Positions 49,491-58,951 of a stretch of 64,000 nucleotides of DNA are shown piece by piece. This DNA is from Bacillus_CJ salitolerans. GTDB taxonomy: Bacteria > Bacillota > Bacilli > Bacillales > SA4. The stretch's first letter is position 1. Each line of letters starts with the position of its first letter. Below the pieces are notes generated by a model, which did no database searches, was not told the origin of the DNA, and saw only the letters and a program-made list of their open reading frames with translations. A program made the translations under genes and the position numbers. The stretch lies in NCBI RefSeq assembly GCF_042680805.1, contig NZ_JBHUEM010000028.1:62001-126000 (forward strand), read 5' to 3'.

Positions 49491-49700
49491 ATGCTTAACG
49501 ACACGGTACAAATCATTAAAGATGAAAAGACAAATGGACATTATCTTCTAGAAGTAAACGGATTCATATTATCAGAAAAAGAAATGGTAGAAATAGCGAA
49601 GGGTATCCTTCGATTCCTCGAACAAAACAATCAATCTACGATTGATCAAATGAACGATGAAATTTTGTTGAAGTATGAAGAGTTGAGTTTTCGTAGGTGA
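49491..49700 (+). CDS. 69-residue acidic helical protein
   Basis: GGGGGAG six bases before ATG 49491. The protein is short, soluble and helical (TVQIIKDEKTNGHYLLEVNG, then MVEIAKGILRFLEQNNQSTI), ending SFRR. No motif is recognised. It follows the SWIM gene by 115 bases and precedes a zinc-ribbon gene, so the three may form a small functional group. Confidence 0.6.
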   Translation: MLNDTVQIIKDEKTNGHYLLEVNGFILSEKEMVEIAKGILRFLEQNNQSTIDQMNDEILLKYEELSFRR

Positions 49701-49787
49701 ATTTTCACTTTCATCATTACAAAACATTATTTTAATGATGAAAGTGTTGAGGGAGATTTGCAGAAACAATTTAAAAAGAGGGATCAA

Positions 49788-50006
49788 ATGCCACCTAAGA
49801 AAAAGAGAACAAATAAACAGAACAATAGTTTAGAAGATTTCGGTACTACCACTTTTATTTGTAAAAGTTGTCAGCATGAGTTTGAAGTAGAGTGGGAGAT
49901 AATTTGGGAGATACAAGAATATACTCATGGTTATGTTGGCTATGATACGACGGATGTATATATGGATTGTCCTAAATGTGGGAAAACCGTTGAGGGTAGT
50001 GAATAA
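49788..50006 (+). CDS. 72-residue zinc-ribbon protein
   Basis: A basic N-terminal stretch (PPKKKRTNKQNN) leads to ICKSCQHEFEVEW and, after 35 residues, MDCPKCGKTVEG: two CxxC knuckles forming a zinc ribbon. Such proteins contact nucleic acid or act as small partners. AGAGGG five bases before ATG 49788 supports that start; TTG 49758 is less likely. Function unknown. Past 50.0 kb the DNA to 50.44 kb carries only a weak GGCAAGA/TCTTGTC hairpin near 50050-50095. Confidence 0.65.
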   Translation: MPPKKKRTNKQNNSLEDFGTTTFICKSCQHEFEVEWEIIWEIQEYTHGYVGYDTTDVYMDCPKCGKTVEGSE

Positions 50007-50445
50007 GCTACTTGCAATAAACATTAGTAGAATTTATTTAGTTTTCTGGCTAGGCAAGATTATTAATTTATGAATGTCTTGTCGGCCTATTTTATTTGTT
50101 TTGAATGACTAAAGTACTCTATATAATAGATTGTTCCATCACTTGTTTTCCATAATCTTGAAAATTGACTCACCTACTCGGATTATTTCTCAGATAGCTT
50201 CGGCAGCCTATCCATCTAACCTTTTCATATATTTCTCTTTAAATTTCATATTTACTATATCTTTTATAATACTGGTTATATTTAGGTCCACACCAATGTT
50301 GAAATATCATTTCGAACCCAATGATAAAGAAACGGGAAAGGTGTAGTTCTTCGATTCCTGTAAGCATTATACTTTAAATAGCACTCGGTTTGTTACAAAG
50401 GAAACAGTATTTGTGAATTTTATGAAATATTTGTAACATTACTAG

Positions 50446-50483
50446 CCCCCTTTTCGACTAATTATGAAAAGGGGGTTTTTTTG
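50446..50483 (+). promoter_or_regulatory. ribosome-binding-site-sequestering, terminator-like hairpin
   Basis: CCCCCTTTT (50446-50454) pairs perfectly with AAAAGGGGG (50467-50475), followed at once by T7 and then ATG 50484. The AAAAGGGGG is the only ribosome-binding site of the vWA lipoprotein gene. The structure could both terminate transcription and block translation initiation. Confidence 0.75.
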
Positions 50484-51983
50484 ATGAGAATGTTTGGTGT
50501 TGTATTACTTGGCATACTGTTACTATTCACAGCGGCTTGTGGTGGGAATGATCAGGCTGCTTCTAGAACGAGTGAAGCGAATGATTCTGCAGCAAAAACA
50601 GAAGAAATGGCGATGGAAGCAAAAAGTGATGCAGCGCCACCAAATGGAGTTGCATTCGATAATATGGTTTTCGAAGAATATGGAACAAACCCATTTGTTT
50701 CAACAGAGGATGATACGTTATCAACATTTGCGATGGATGTAGATACAGGTTCATATTCTGTGATGCGGAACTATATCAAAAGAGGAGAGCTTCCGCCGGA
50801 TGAGGCCGTGCGTGCTGAGGAATTTGTCAATTACTTCAAGTCAAATGTTCCATCACCTAAGGATGATACGTTTGCGATTCATGTAGATGGTGGTGAGTCT
50901 CCCTTTGGTGAGGGCTATCATTTATTACGGATTAATATAAAGGGAAAAGAAATTGAAGCACAAGACAGAAAAAATGCCAACTTAGTATTTGTCATTGATG
51001 TTTCTGGTTCCATGGATCGAGAAAATCGATTAGAGCTGGTAAAGAAAAGTTTAAAAGTGTTAGTGGAGGAGCTTGAGCCTCAAGATCGAGTGGGGATTGT
51101 GGTGTACGGTTCAACTGGTCGAGTTGTATTAAAGCCAACAAGTATTGATGAGAAAGACCAAATTATCGAGGCGATTGAAGCATTACATCCAGAAGGCTCT
51201 ACAAATGCTGAAGAAGGGCTTACATTAGGTTATGAAATGGCACGTGAATATTTTGAGGAAGGCGCGATTAATCGTGTGATTTTAGCTTCTGACGGTGTAG
51301 CCAATGTCGGTAAAACAGGGCACGAACAAATCTTGAAGAAAATTAAAGATTATGCAAGAAAGGATATTACATTAAGTACGTTTGGCTTTGGAATGGGAAA
51401 TTACAATGATGTGTTAATGGAACAGCTTGCCAATGACGGTGATGGCAATTACGCATACATTGACAGCTTTTCGGAAGCGAGAAGAATCTTTATGGAGGAA
51501 TTAACAGGTACACTTCAAACCATTGCCAAGGATGCTAAAATCCAAGTGGAATTTGACCCAGCTAAAGTAGACCGTTATCGCTTAATCGGGTATGAGAACC
51601 GTGATGTAAGAGATGAGGACTTCAGGAATGATTCAGTTGACGGCGGAGAAGTTGGTGCTGGCCATTCCGTAACAGCACTCTATGAAATAAAACTTAAAGA
51701 AGATGCAAACAACTTCGGAGAAGTAAGAATTAGATATCTAGATGAGGAAACTCAAGAAATAGAGGAAGTGAAAAAAGGGTTATCCTTTGAAGGAGAAAGA
51801 CTACCAGAAGACCTCATGTTCTTAGCAGCTGTTGCTGAATTTGCGGAAATCTTACGAGAAAGCTATTGGGCGAAAGAAGGCAGCTTGGAATCGGTGTTAG
51901 AGCTTGCTCAAGAATCGGCACAAACTGAAGAGCAATATGCATTTATTGAGCTTGTGAAGGATGCGATGGCACTTCGAAAGTGA
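50484..51983 (+). CDS. von Willebrand factor A domain lipoprotein (YfbK-like)
   Basis: 499 residues. The signal peptide ends in the lipobox LLLFTAAC, followed by an Ala/Ser/Lys linker. A YfbK N-terminal segment (DTGSYSVMRNYIKRGELPPD) precedes the vWA domain (about 165-340) with an intact MIDAS: DVSGSM, STNAEEG and ASDGVAN. A DUF3520-type C-terminal domain follows. vWA proteins bind partners through Mg2+; this one is displayed on the outer membrane face. The gene sits under a hairpin that masks its ribosome-binding site, and ends in a good terminator. Confidence 0.88.
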   Translation: MRMFGVVLLGILLLFTAACGGNDQAASRTSEANDSAAKTEEMAMEAKSDAAPPNGVAFDNMVFEEYGTNPFVSTEDDTLSTFAMDVDTGSYSVMRNYIKRGELPPDEAVRAEEFVNYFKSNVPSPKDDTFAIHVDGGESPFGEGYHLLRINIKGKEIEAQDRKNANLVFVIDVSGSMDRENRLELVKKSLKVLVEELEPQDRVGIVVYGSTGRVVLKPTSIDEKDQIIEAIEALHPEGSTNAEEGLTLGYEMAREYFEEGAINRVILASDGVANVGKTGHEQILKKIKDYARKDITLSTFGFGMGNYNDVLMEQLANDGDGNYAYIDSFSEARRIFMEELTGTLQTIAKDAKIQVEFDPAKVDRYRLIGYENRDVRDEDFRNDSVDGGEVGAGHSVTALYEIKLKEDANNFGEVRIRYLDEETQEIEEVKKGLSFEGERLPEDLMFLAAVAEFAEILRESYWAKEGSLESVLELAQESAQTEEQYAFIELVKDAMALRK

Positions 51984-51989
51984 AGGGTT

Positions 51990-52016
51990 GACAGGGACAA
52001 TGTCTCTGTCTTTTTT
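51990..52016 (+). terminator. terminator of the vWA lipoprotein gene
   Basis: GACAGGGACA-AT-GTCTCTGTC followed by T6. Confidence 0.85.
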
Positions 52017-52207
52017 GTCATTGCTTAAGAAATTATAAATGCTCACTATTTGTGGATAACTGAGTGATGTGCGTAGTAATCCGGCAATAACGACTGTCAA
52101 AACACTGACGATACACCTGATAATATTTTTCAAATTACTATTTACACAACTTAGGACAAGATAATCGGTTTATACATGCATTAAAACGCCATTTATGGAT
52201 ACTTCTT

Positions 52208-52552
52208 TTATTTACGAATACCTGTACCTATAATTTTCTTTGATTCTTTATGAATATATATTGTAATTGGCCCTAGTGTTTCGTCATCAGTGGTTTTAAA
52301 TATAATTCTTATAACTGGAGTATCTTTTATATCCACTAACTTATAATCATTGTCCATTATTTCTAAAGTTTCTGATGGTGTGTATTCTAATACTTCAGCT
52401 TTTTTCCAGTTTTTAATAGTTTCCTTATCATAAGAATTTAAAGAATCATATGCCAGGTTAATGTCTTGCATATACTTTTGATTTGAATTATTACAACTAG
52501 CTAAAATAAAAAGTACTAATGTTAGGCTTACTATAAAAAGATTTTTATTCAT
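52208..52552 (-). CDS. 114-residue lipoprotein
   Basis: The signal peptide (NKNLFIVSLTLVLFILASC) ends in a lipobox LASC, so Cys about 20 is the anchor. The mature part is about 95 residues with TIKNWKKAEVLEYTPSETLE and a beta-rich end IRIIFKTTDDETLGPITIYI. AGAGAGG precedes the ATG. No family is recognised. Monocistronic; located on the outer face of the membrane. Confidence 0.7.
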   Translation of the reverse strand: MNKNLFIVSLTLVLFILASCNNSNQKYMQDINLAYDSLNSYDKETIKNWKKAEVLEYTPSETLEIMDNDYKLVDIKDTPVIRIIFKTTDDETLGPITIYIHKESKKIIGTGIRK

Positions 52553-52683
52553 AACAGACCTCTCTTCAAAATAAGAATAACAGAATAACCCCTACTTTTT
52601 TAAAAAAATTCTGACTATTATTTTCAAATATAAACTACTTAAAGACAGACCCAATCCTCTTTTGGTATTCCTATAACCTAAGA

Positions 52684-52893
52684 TTAGATAATGAATGAAA
52701 TAATCAAAAGGGTCAGCATAATCATACCTAATACTGATAATATTTTAGCATTCAGCTTTGCTCTTTCAGATATATCTCCGTCTTTATACATCCATCTTTT
52801 CCACAACAAACTACTCTCAGGATCAAAGTATGTCCATAATAATATTATGTATATGGGAATAACCATGAAGAACATAAAAATAATATCAGCCAA
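52684..52893 (-). CDS. 69-residue two-pass membrane protein
   Basis: AAGGAG lies nine bases before TTG 52893, better than the longer frame. Two membrane segments (DIIFMFFMVIPIYIILLWTY and ILSVLGMIMLTLLIISFII) flank a polar loop LWKRWMYKDGDISERAKLNA. No family is named. A frame on the plus strand over the same DNA is a mirror artefact. The 52.97-53.16 kb gap is AT-rich and empty. Confidence 0.5.
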   Translation of the reverse strand: MADIIFMFFMVIPIYIILLWTYFDPESSLLWKRWMYKDGDISERAKLNAKILSVLGMIMLTLLIISFII

Positions 52894-53162
52894 TTTTTCC
52901 AACTCCTTAATTATAAATATATTTAGCACTAGTATTATAGATATATTATTATTTTTATCAGTTCTCATTATATAGTAAACTCTTATTAATAATAATCATA
53001 CTTTTCACACAATTCCTATCTATAACCCCCTCCTAATTCTCCATATACTGTTTATTTCGATTCATCACCAAATTTTGTGATTCAGGCAAAAAAATAAGAA
53101 AACACTTATGAAATCCTGGCAATAATGTTAGCGACCAAACTACACATTAGGAGGATCCATAA

Positions 53163-53396
53163 ATGCTTTCCGTATCACTAGAATTACCAGAATTTGAAGT
53201 TGTTAAACAAGAAGATTTAGGTTATTGCTTTTTAGTTGTTGTTCAAAAGAAATCACTTGAAGAACGTTGTTCTTTTTGTGGATTTTTTTCATCATTTGTT
53301 CATGACAGAAGAACAAGAAAAGTAAGAGACCTTAATATTTTGAATAAACCTGTTTATTTACTAATTAGGGGAAGTTGTAGAAAATCCCCCCAGTAA
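53163..53396 (+). pseudogene. truncated ISL3-family transposase, N-terminal 68 residues
   Basis: TAGGAGG precedes ATG. The protein reads SLELPEFEVVKQEDLGYCFL, CSFCGFFSSFVHDRRTRKVR and DLNILNKPVYLLIR, the zinc-finger start of ISL3-family transposases (normally about 400 residues). It stops at codon 69, where the sequence GGGGAAGTTGTAGAAAATCC of another IS terminus begins. The remnant is non-functional. Confidence 0.8.
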
Positions 53397-53520
53397 TTGA
53401 CTTTTTCAAGAATCGGCTCTATAATAATAGTGAATTTTTTCCAAAGAGGAGGGTTATTAAAATGCAATCAGTCAGACTTCGTTTCTCTGCTTTGAACCAG
53501 TAATTGAATACGTTCAAGGG
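53369..53520 (+). mobile_element. terminal fragment of a second ISL3-like element inserted in the first
   Basis: It starts GGGGAAGTTGTAGAAAATCC, a plausible ISL3-type inverted-repeat end, followed by a promoter-like stretch, GAGGAGG and a short ATG frame (QSVRLRFSALNQ) that stops after 13 codons. It interrupts the first transposase exactly after its codon 68. Only the left end remains. Downstream 53.52-53.69 kb holds nothing recognisable. Confidence 0.5.
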
Positions 53521-53691
53521 CTCTGTTTGTAAGGCAGAGTAAACGGGATTAGTCTGTCCTTTTTAATAATCTTCCATTCGTATATTACTTTGAATTGTTG
53601 AAGAAAGGCAGACCAGTATGCCTTTATATTATAATGGGTAAGTAGGTTTTACACTTAATAAAAAGGATCATTCATCATTGTTTACTCAGTA

Positions 53692-53720
53692 GCACAGACA
53701 GGTGTCTGTGCCTTTTTATT
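53692..53720 (+). terminator. terminator upstream of the MFS gene
   Basis: GCACAGAC-aggt-GTCTGTGC followed by CTTTTTATTTTA. Confidence 0.75.
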
Positions 53721-53797
53721 TTATCATAAACAGGAGCGTATATGATTTGCTGGGGAAGTTCACATAGTTAAAAAAATGAAAAAAAGGTCGTGAAACG

Positions 53798-55063
53798 ATG
53801 AACTCAGTAAATGAACGTGGATTTGAAAATTGGAAGAAGAATATTATTCTGTTTTTAGGCAGTCAAACAATCTCACTCTTTGGATCTGCATTGGTTCAAT
53901 ATGCAATGATGTGGTATGTTACGCTAACTACAGAGTCAGGAATCATGATGACGCTATTTATCATATGCGGTTTCATTCCTACCTTTATTTTATCGCCATT
54001 TGCCGGTGTGTGGGCGGATCGGTATAACCGAAAAACGCTTATTATCATATCTGATGGATTAATTGCGTCAGCCACACTGATTCTTGCCATTGTTTTTTTT
54101 ATGGGATATGATGCCGTTTGGTTGATCTTCCTTATGGCAGCTATCCGTGCCATAGGAACGGGTATCCAAACTCCCGCAGTAGGTGCGATCTTACCACAAA
54201 TTGTACCGAAAGATAGGCTGACGAAAGTTAACGGAATAAATGGAAGCCTTCAAGCAATTATTATGTTTGTCGCGCCAATCGTGAGTGCAGCCTTATTATC
54301 CATGTCATCACTCGAGGTCATTTTCTTTATCGATGTGATAACAGCAATGATTGCGATCTTCACATTGCTTGGTTTTTTAAAAATCGCTCAGCATCAGAAA
54401 GCAGTTAATCAGCAACCAACAAGCTATTTCAATGATTTTAAGCAAGGGATAACGTACATTCAGAATCACCATTTTCTGAAACAGTTATTTTTGTTCTTTG
54501 GTGTATTTTTTGTCTTAATGGCACCTGCAGCCTTTTTGACTCCCCTTCAAGTAACTAGGAGTTTCGGTGATGATGTTTGGCGGTTAACAGCCATCGAAAT
54601 CGCGTTCTCCATTGGGATGATGGCTGGAGGTGGAATTATTGCCTCATGGGGCGGCTTTAAAAACAAAATTCATACCATGACCCTCGCAAGCCTATTGATG
54701 GGGCTGTGTACGTTAGCGTTAGGAGTTGTACCTATTTTCTGGCTATATTTAATTTTCATGGCTGTATTTGGAATAGCCATGCCAATCTTTAATACACCGA
54801 CAACGGTTTTACTACAGGAGAAAGTAGATGAAAGCTATTTAGGTAGAATCTTCGGTGTGTTTGGGATGATTTCCACTTCGATGATGCCGTTGGGAATGCT
54901 CATTTTCGGTCCTATGGCAGATGTGATCAAAGTAGAATGGCTACTTGTTGGAACCGGTATATTCATATTCATTCTCTCCCTATTCTTAGGAGGAAATAAA
55001 GTATTACTGGAATCAGGTAAACCAGTAGTTGAGGAACCAGCTAAATTGGGAAACATAACATAG
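53798..55063 (+). CDS. MFS exporter, MefA/EntS-like
   Basis: 421 residues, twelve helices. Typical MFS_3 features are LFLGSQTISLFGSALVQYAM at the start, motif A variant GVWADRYNRKTLIIISD, and RAIGTGIQTPAVGAILPQIV with RLTKVNGINGSLQ, the wording of macrolide-efflux MefA and siderophore-exporter EntS relatives. It should expel a hydrophobic compound by proton antiport. No regulator is adjacent. The IS relics upstream suggest that the region has been reworked. Strong terminator downstream. Confidence 0.87.
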   Translation: MNSVNERGFENWKKNIILFLGSQTISLFGSALVQYAMMWYVTLTTESGIMMTLFIICGFIPTFILSPFAGVWADRYNRKTLIIISDGLIASATLILAIVFFMGYDAVWLIFLMAAIRAIGTGIQTPAVGAILPQIVPKDRLTKVNGINGSLQAIIMFVAPIVSAALLSMSSLEVIFFIDVITAMIAIFTLLGFLKIAQHQKAVNQQPTSYFNDFKQGITYIQNHHFLKQLFLFFGVFFVLMAPAAFLTPLQVTRSFGDDVWRLTAIEIAFSIGMMAGGGIIASWGGFKNKIHTMTLASLLMGLCTLALGVVPIFWLYLIFMAVFGIAMPIFNTPTTVLLQEKVDESYLGRIFGVFGMISTSMMPLGMLIFGPMADVIKVEWLLVGTGIFIFILSLFLGGNKVLLESGKPVVEEPAKLGNIT

Positions 55064-55139
55064 TCTTATAGTTGTAGAAATAAAACATAGTAAGGCTAGG
55101 AAGTTAAATCACGCTCAAAGCTATTGGAGTTTTCCTAAA

Positions 55140-55170
55140 TAAAAAACCAGTCTACGGACTGGTTTTTTTA
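55140..55170 (+). terminator. terminator of the MFS exporter gene
   Basis: AAAAAACCAGTC-tacg-GACTGGTTTTTTT. From 55.17 to 55.55 kb there is a minus-strand frame with coding look but no usable start; I do not call it. Confidence 0.9.
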
Positions 55171-55545
55171 TTTAAATTTTTGTTTTGCTACAAGATTATC
55201 GTTTGGTGACTCAGAAATTGATTCTAATCCATTCTCTCTTCGGATCTCAATGATAGGAAAGCAATATTTTGTAATCCTGTTTAGCTACCTTCTTTAGTGA
55301 GAAGCTATTTCTTTTTGATCCATAAAGGAATGGGTAGCTATGAATCTTTTTATTTATTTCTTCAAATGTAGATACATTTTTATGTTGAGATGGCGAAGGT
55401 ATTTCTGAGAACATTACTTGTATTGACCAACAGGGCCACTGAGCATTTTGTTTCGTCATCTTTTGTTCAGCTACAAGAGAAACGCCAATGATCCTTCCTA
55501 TGTTACAATAACCACAAGCGCAGGTGATGAGAACGGAGGGGTTGT

Positions 55546-56697
55546 ATGGGAGAGCAAAGGAATGAGGTGCGTTCATTAGATGAGGTATTGGCTCAGGCGG
55601 AAAGCTTGATTCAGCCGTTTCAGGAGCGTGCGAGGCTAGCAGAGGTGGAAGGCGATTGGCTGTTAGAAAACCTAGAGGACATTAAGAAGGCGAACTTTCT
55701 TGGTCTGACGGTCCCAGTTGAGTATGGTGGAAACGGGTTTACGTTGTACGAATTTATCCGTTTTCAGGAAGTGCTTGCACAAGGAGACGGCGCCACCGCC
55801 CTCTCCATTGGCTGGCATTTAGGGAACATTCTAGGGAATGCTGAAACACGCAAATGGAAGGAAACGACCTTTCAATCACTTTGTGAAAAAATAGTCAGAC
55901 AGAAAGCGCTGATGAACGCGGTAGCCTCAGAACGAGCAACTGGTAGTCCTGCTCGTGGTGGGATGCCTACGACAAAGGCTGTTCAGCAGGCAGGCGGAGA
56001 TTGGGTCATCAACGGTGAAAAGGCCTTTGCTTCTATGGCTATTGCACTAGATTATTCACTTATTACGGCTGAGCTTGGTCAATCAGGTCAAATAGGACAA
56101 TTCCTTATAGACCACAATACACCAGGTGTCAAGATTAAAGAATCGTGGGACAGTATTTCCATGAAAGCGACGAAAAGTGATGACCTACTCTTGCAAAATG
56201 TTCGTGTAGACAAGGAGGCATTAGTCTCCATATCAGACAACAAGACGAATCTTCCGAAAGGCTGGATGCTGCATATCCCTGCAGTCTATTTAGGGATTGC
56301 GATATCTGCTCGAAACGAAGCCATTTCGTTTGCCAAAGAATATTCTCCCAATACGTTACCAGGCCCTATTAGCGATGTGCCAGAAGTGCAGCGAAAGATA
56401 GGTGAAATGGAGCTTGAGCTTTTTAAAGCACGTCAAATCCTATACGCTATTGCGCAAAAGTGGTCTCATTCACAAGAACTGCGAGCCAACATGGGAAGTG
56501 AGCTTGGAGCAGTCAAGCACATTGTCACAAATAGTGCCATACGTGTTGTTGATGTAGCGATGAGAATAGTAGGGGCTAGAAGCTTGTCAGAGAAAAATCC
56601 TCTTCAGCGTTACTTCCGAGATGTACGTGCAGGTATTCATAATCCACCAGCAGATGAAAATGTGATCCAGCAATTGGCAAAAAGAGCGCTTCAGTAG
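55546..56697 (+). CDS. acyl-CoA dehydrogenase-fold flavoprotein (YdbM/DszC-like)
   Basis: 383 residues of the acyl-CoA dehydrogenase fold: an N-terminal helical domain ending NFLGLTVPVEYGGNGFTLYE, a beta middle domain with VASERATGSPARGGMPTTKA and WVINGEKAFASMA, and a C-terminal four-helix domain with RVVDVAMRIVGARSLSEKNP and RYFRDVRAGIHNPPADEN. The last block is the pattern of the YdbM and DszC-type flavin monooxygenases, not of true dehydrogenases, and no clear catalytic Glu is seen in the loop where dehydrogenases have it. GGAGGGG precedes the ATG. It may oxidise a small sulfur or amine compound. Confidence 0.85.
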   Translation: MGEQRNEVRSLDEVLAQAESLIQPFQERARLAEVEGDWLLENLEDIKKANFLGLTVPVEYGGNGFTLYEFIRFQEVLAQGDGATALSIGWHLGNILGNAETRKWKETTFQSLCEKIVRQKALMNAVASERATGSPARGGMPTTKAVQQAGGDWVINGEKAFASMAIALDYSLITAELGQSGQIGQFLIDHNTPGVKIKESWDSISMKATKSDDLLLQNVRVDKEALVSISDNKTNLPKGWMLHIPAVYLGIAISARNEAISFAKEYSPNTLPGPISDVPEVQRKIGEMELELFKARQILYAIAQKWSHSQELRANMGSELGAVKHIVTNSAIRVVDVAMRIVGARSLSEKNPLQRYFRDVRAGIHNPPADENVIQQLAKRALQ

Positions 56698-56838
56698 AAA
56701 CAAGTGGACGGTTCTTCTGCTTCTAAAGCAAGAGTAACGTCCTTTTATTATTTACTTAAAATTCACAATATTTTATCTTTTTTTGTAACTTCCTTACCGT
56801 TGTTTTCGTATATACATGAAATGCATAGGGGGGATGTT

Positions 56839-57165
56839 ATGAAAAGAACAAGATTCCTCATCTTTACACTTATTGTGATCTTCATTGAAGTGGGAATATC
56901 ATACGTTATTACTAAAATTTTTCCATTGCGAATGATCGATGCGATGTTTTTTGTAGGAGTAGCCTGCTCGGCGTTCTTTGGTTATTTTTCAAGTTCGGGC
57001 GGTATGATGGCAAATGCCAGGGACGCCGAGTATGCTACCAGCTGGCTCGGCATTAAAAGCAAGTATAAAATGAACTATAAATCCTTTTCAATTGGAGTGA
57101 ACTTTCTGGTACTCGGTTCAATCATATTTTTATTGTTAGGATTTATCATCGCAGTATGGTTGTAA
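56839..57165 (+). CDS. 108-residue three-pass membrane protein
   Basis: AGGGGGG five bases before ATG 56839; the frame open upstream of this is non-coding. Three hydrophobic segments (FLIFTLIVIFIEVGISYVIT, MIDAMFFVGVACSAFFGYFS and FLVLGSIIFLLLGFIIAVWL) enclose a polar stretch SSSGGMMANARDAEYATSWL. No family is recognised. Lies 66 bases before the M3 peptidase gene and may be co-transcribed with it. Confidence 0.65.
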   Translation: MKRTRFLIFTLIVIFIEVGISYVITKIFPLRMIDAMFFVGVACSAFFGYFSSSGGMMANARDAEYATSWLGIKSKYKMNYKSFSIGVNFLVLGSIIFLLLGFIIAVWL

Positions 57166-57236
57166 GTATTAAATAAAGGAATTCTTTCCCAAATATAGAA
57201 TATTGTATTGTCAAGAATAGAAAAGGAGGCATGACG

Positions 57237-58940
57237 ATGAAGCAGATTTACATAGAAAAACATGATTTACAAAATACAGAGGATTTAAAGGAGAAACTGG
57301 AGAATCTTCTTCATTCTCCATTCCAATCAGTAGATGACGTTGAAATGTGGCTAAAAGATGTTTCGGATTTCTATGATGAAATACGTGAAAGTTTGGATGG
57401 GCATTATATTGATTTCCAAGCACGTAATCATGATGAGAATGCCAAAAAGGCTTTTGAGCATGATCAGGAAAAGATTGGTCCTCTATTGAAAACATATATG
57501 GCCAAGTTCGATGAAAAATTAATGAATTCCTCCTACAAAGATCAGCTTGATCAAGGAAAATATGGCCGATTGCTTCTAAGTAAAGAAAACGCAATTAGGC
57601 TTTTTAGAGAAGAAAATGTAGGGCTGGAAGTTGAAGAGGACCGTCTCTCAACCCGTTATTTTGAGTTAACAGGCGGATTGACTGCTGAATGGAATGGTGA
57701 GGAGAAAACGATTCCCGAGCTGTTTCCGTATTTAGAAAATCCGAATCGTGAAGTGAGAAAAAGCGCTTTTGACAAACTGTTCACCGCTTTAACGTCTGTA
57801 GAAAACGAGCTACAGGACATTATGAATGAGATGATGAAGATTCGTAAGAAGAAAGCTGCAAACAGCGACCTAGAAAATTATCGTGATTACATGTTTATGA
57901 AGTATGAACGATTTGATTATACACCAGAGGATTGTAAGCGATTGGCTGAATCCATTCGTCAGCACGTCTTACCTGTTGCTAAGAAAATAGATGAGCAGAA
58001 AAGAGCAGAGCTGGGTGTTGATACACTTCGTCCTTACGATCAAAAAGCGGTGCCAGAGGGACGAATTCCGTTAAAGCCTTTTTCTACAAGAGATGAACTA
58101 GTGGAACGTACATCAAATGCTCTCGGTCAGATGGATGCGAGATTTAAAGAGCTTATTGATGTCATGAATGAAAGAGGAATGCTAGATTTAGAGACTCGTA
58201 AAAATAAGTCACCTGGAGGCTTTTGTACATCTCTTCCTGTATCCGAGCTTTCGTTTATTTTTATGAACGCATCACATACTCATTCCGATTTGTTAACGCT
58301 TTTCCATGAAATGGGTCACTGCATCCATAACGATTTAAAGCGAAACTTGCCATTATCATATGACCGGGAAACACCAATGGAATCTTCTGAATTGGCTAGT
58401 ATGACGATGGAGCTACTATCGATGGATCAATGGGATCATTTTTATACAATGGAGGAGCAAAAGCAAGCAAAGCTAGACTTGTTGCGAGGAATTGTCTCTT
58501 TTCTTCCGAGTGGTATACGTGTAGATCAGTTTCAACACTGGATGTACGAAAATCCGGACCATACTCCAGAGGAGCGAATGGAGAAATTCAGTGAGTTAAC
58601 AAAGGAGCTGTCCACAGGTGTTGTGGATTGGAGTGGCTACGAGGACGCCCGCATGAAAGAGTGGCTATTTATCCTTCATATTTTTGAAGTGCCGTTTTAC
58701 TACGTGGAATATGTCATTGCACAGCTAGGTGCACTTCAAATGTATAAACAATATAAAGAAGACCCAGTAGGAACTCTAGCCAGGTATAAAGAAGCGCTCT
58801 CACTTGGAAATACGAAATCTTTATATGAGGTGTATGAAAAGGCTGGTATTCGGTTTGATTTTTCTGGTGAAATGATTAAGGAGTTAATGGATTTTCTCCA
58901 AAGTGAAATAACGAAATTAGAAATGGTGGAAAACTGTTAA
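57237..58940 (+). CDS. M3-family oligoendopeptidase (PepF-like)
   Basis: 567 residues. The zinc site is TLFHEMGHCIHNDLKRNLPL (HExGH) with the third ligand in the downstream ETPMESSELASMTMELL. The family helical regions are GTLARYKEALSLGNTKSLYE, GYEDARMKEWLFILHIFEVP and FYYVEYVIAQLGALQMYKQY. PepF-type enzymes cleave short peptides of about 7-17 residues in the cytoplasm. ATG 57237 lies seven bases after AAAGGAGG. Terminator downstream, shared with convergent degV-like gene. Confidence 0.9.
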   Translation: MKQIYIEKHDLQNTEDLKEKLENLLHSPFQSVDDVEMWLKDVSDFYDEIRESLDGHYIDFQARNHDENAKKAFEHDQEKIGPLLKTYMAKFDEKLMNSSYKDQLDQGKYGRLLLSKENAIRLFREENVGLEVEEDRLSTRYFELTGGLTAEWNGEEKTIPELFPYLENPNREVRKSAFDKLFTALTSVENELQDIMNEMMKIRKKKAANSDLENYRDYMFMKYERFDYTPEDCKRLAESIRQHVLPVAKKIDEQKRAELGVDTLRPYDQKAVPEGRIPLKPFSTRDELVERTSNALGQMDARFKELIDVMNERGMLDLETRKNKSPGGFCTSLPVSELSFIFMNASHTHSDLLTLFHEMGHCIHNDLKRNLPLSYDRETPMESSELASMTMELLSMDQWDHFYTMEEQKQAKLDLLRGIVSFLPSGIRVDQFQHWMYENPDHTPEERMEKFSELTKELSTGVVDWSGYEDARMKEWLFILHIFEVPFYYVEYVIAQLGALQMYKQYKEDPVGTLARYKEALSLGNTKSLYEVYEKAGIRFDFSGEMIKELMDFLQSEITKLEMVENC

Positions 58941-58951
58941 GTAAATAAACA

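Noticed and set aside
52691..52975. 94-residue plus-strand frame over the small membrane gene
   Set aside because: It is the reverse of a better minus-strand frame with AAGGAG; it has no own binding site.
55247..55576. 109-residue minus-strand frame
   Set aside because: It overlaps the divergent flavoprotein start, has no ribosome-binding site and no recognisable domain. It could be a decayed gene but I cannot support a call.
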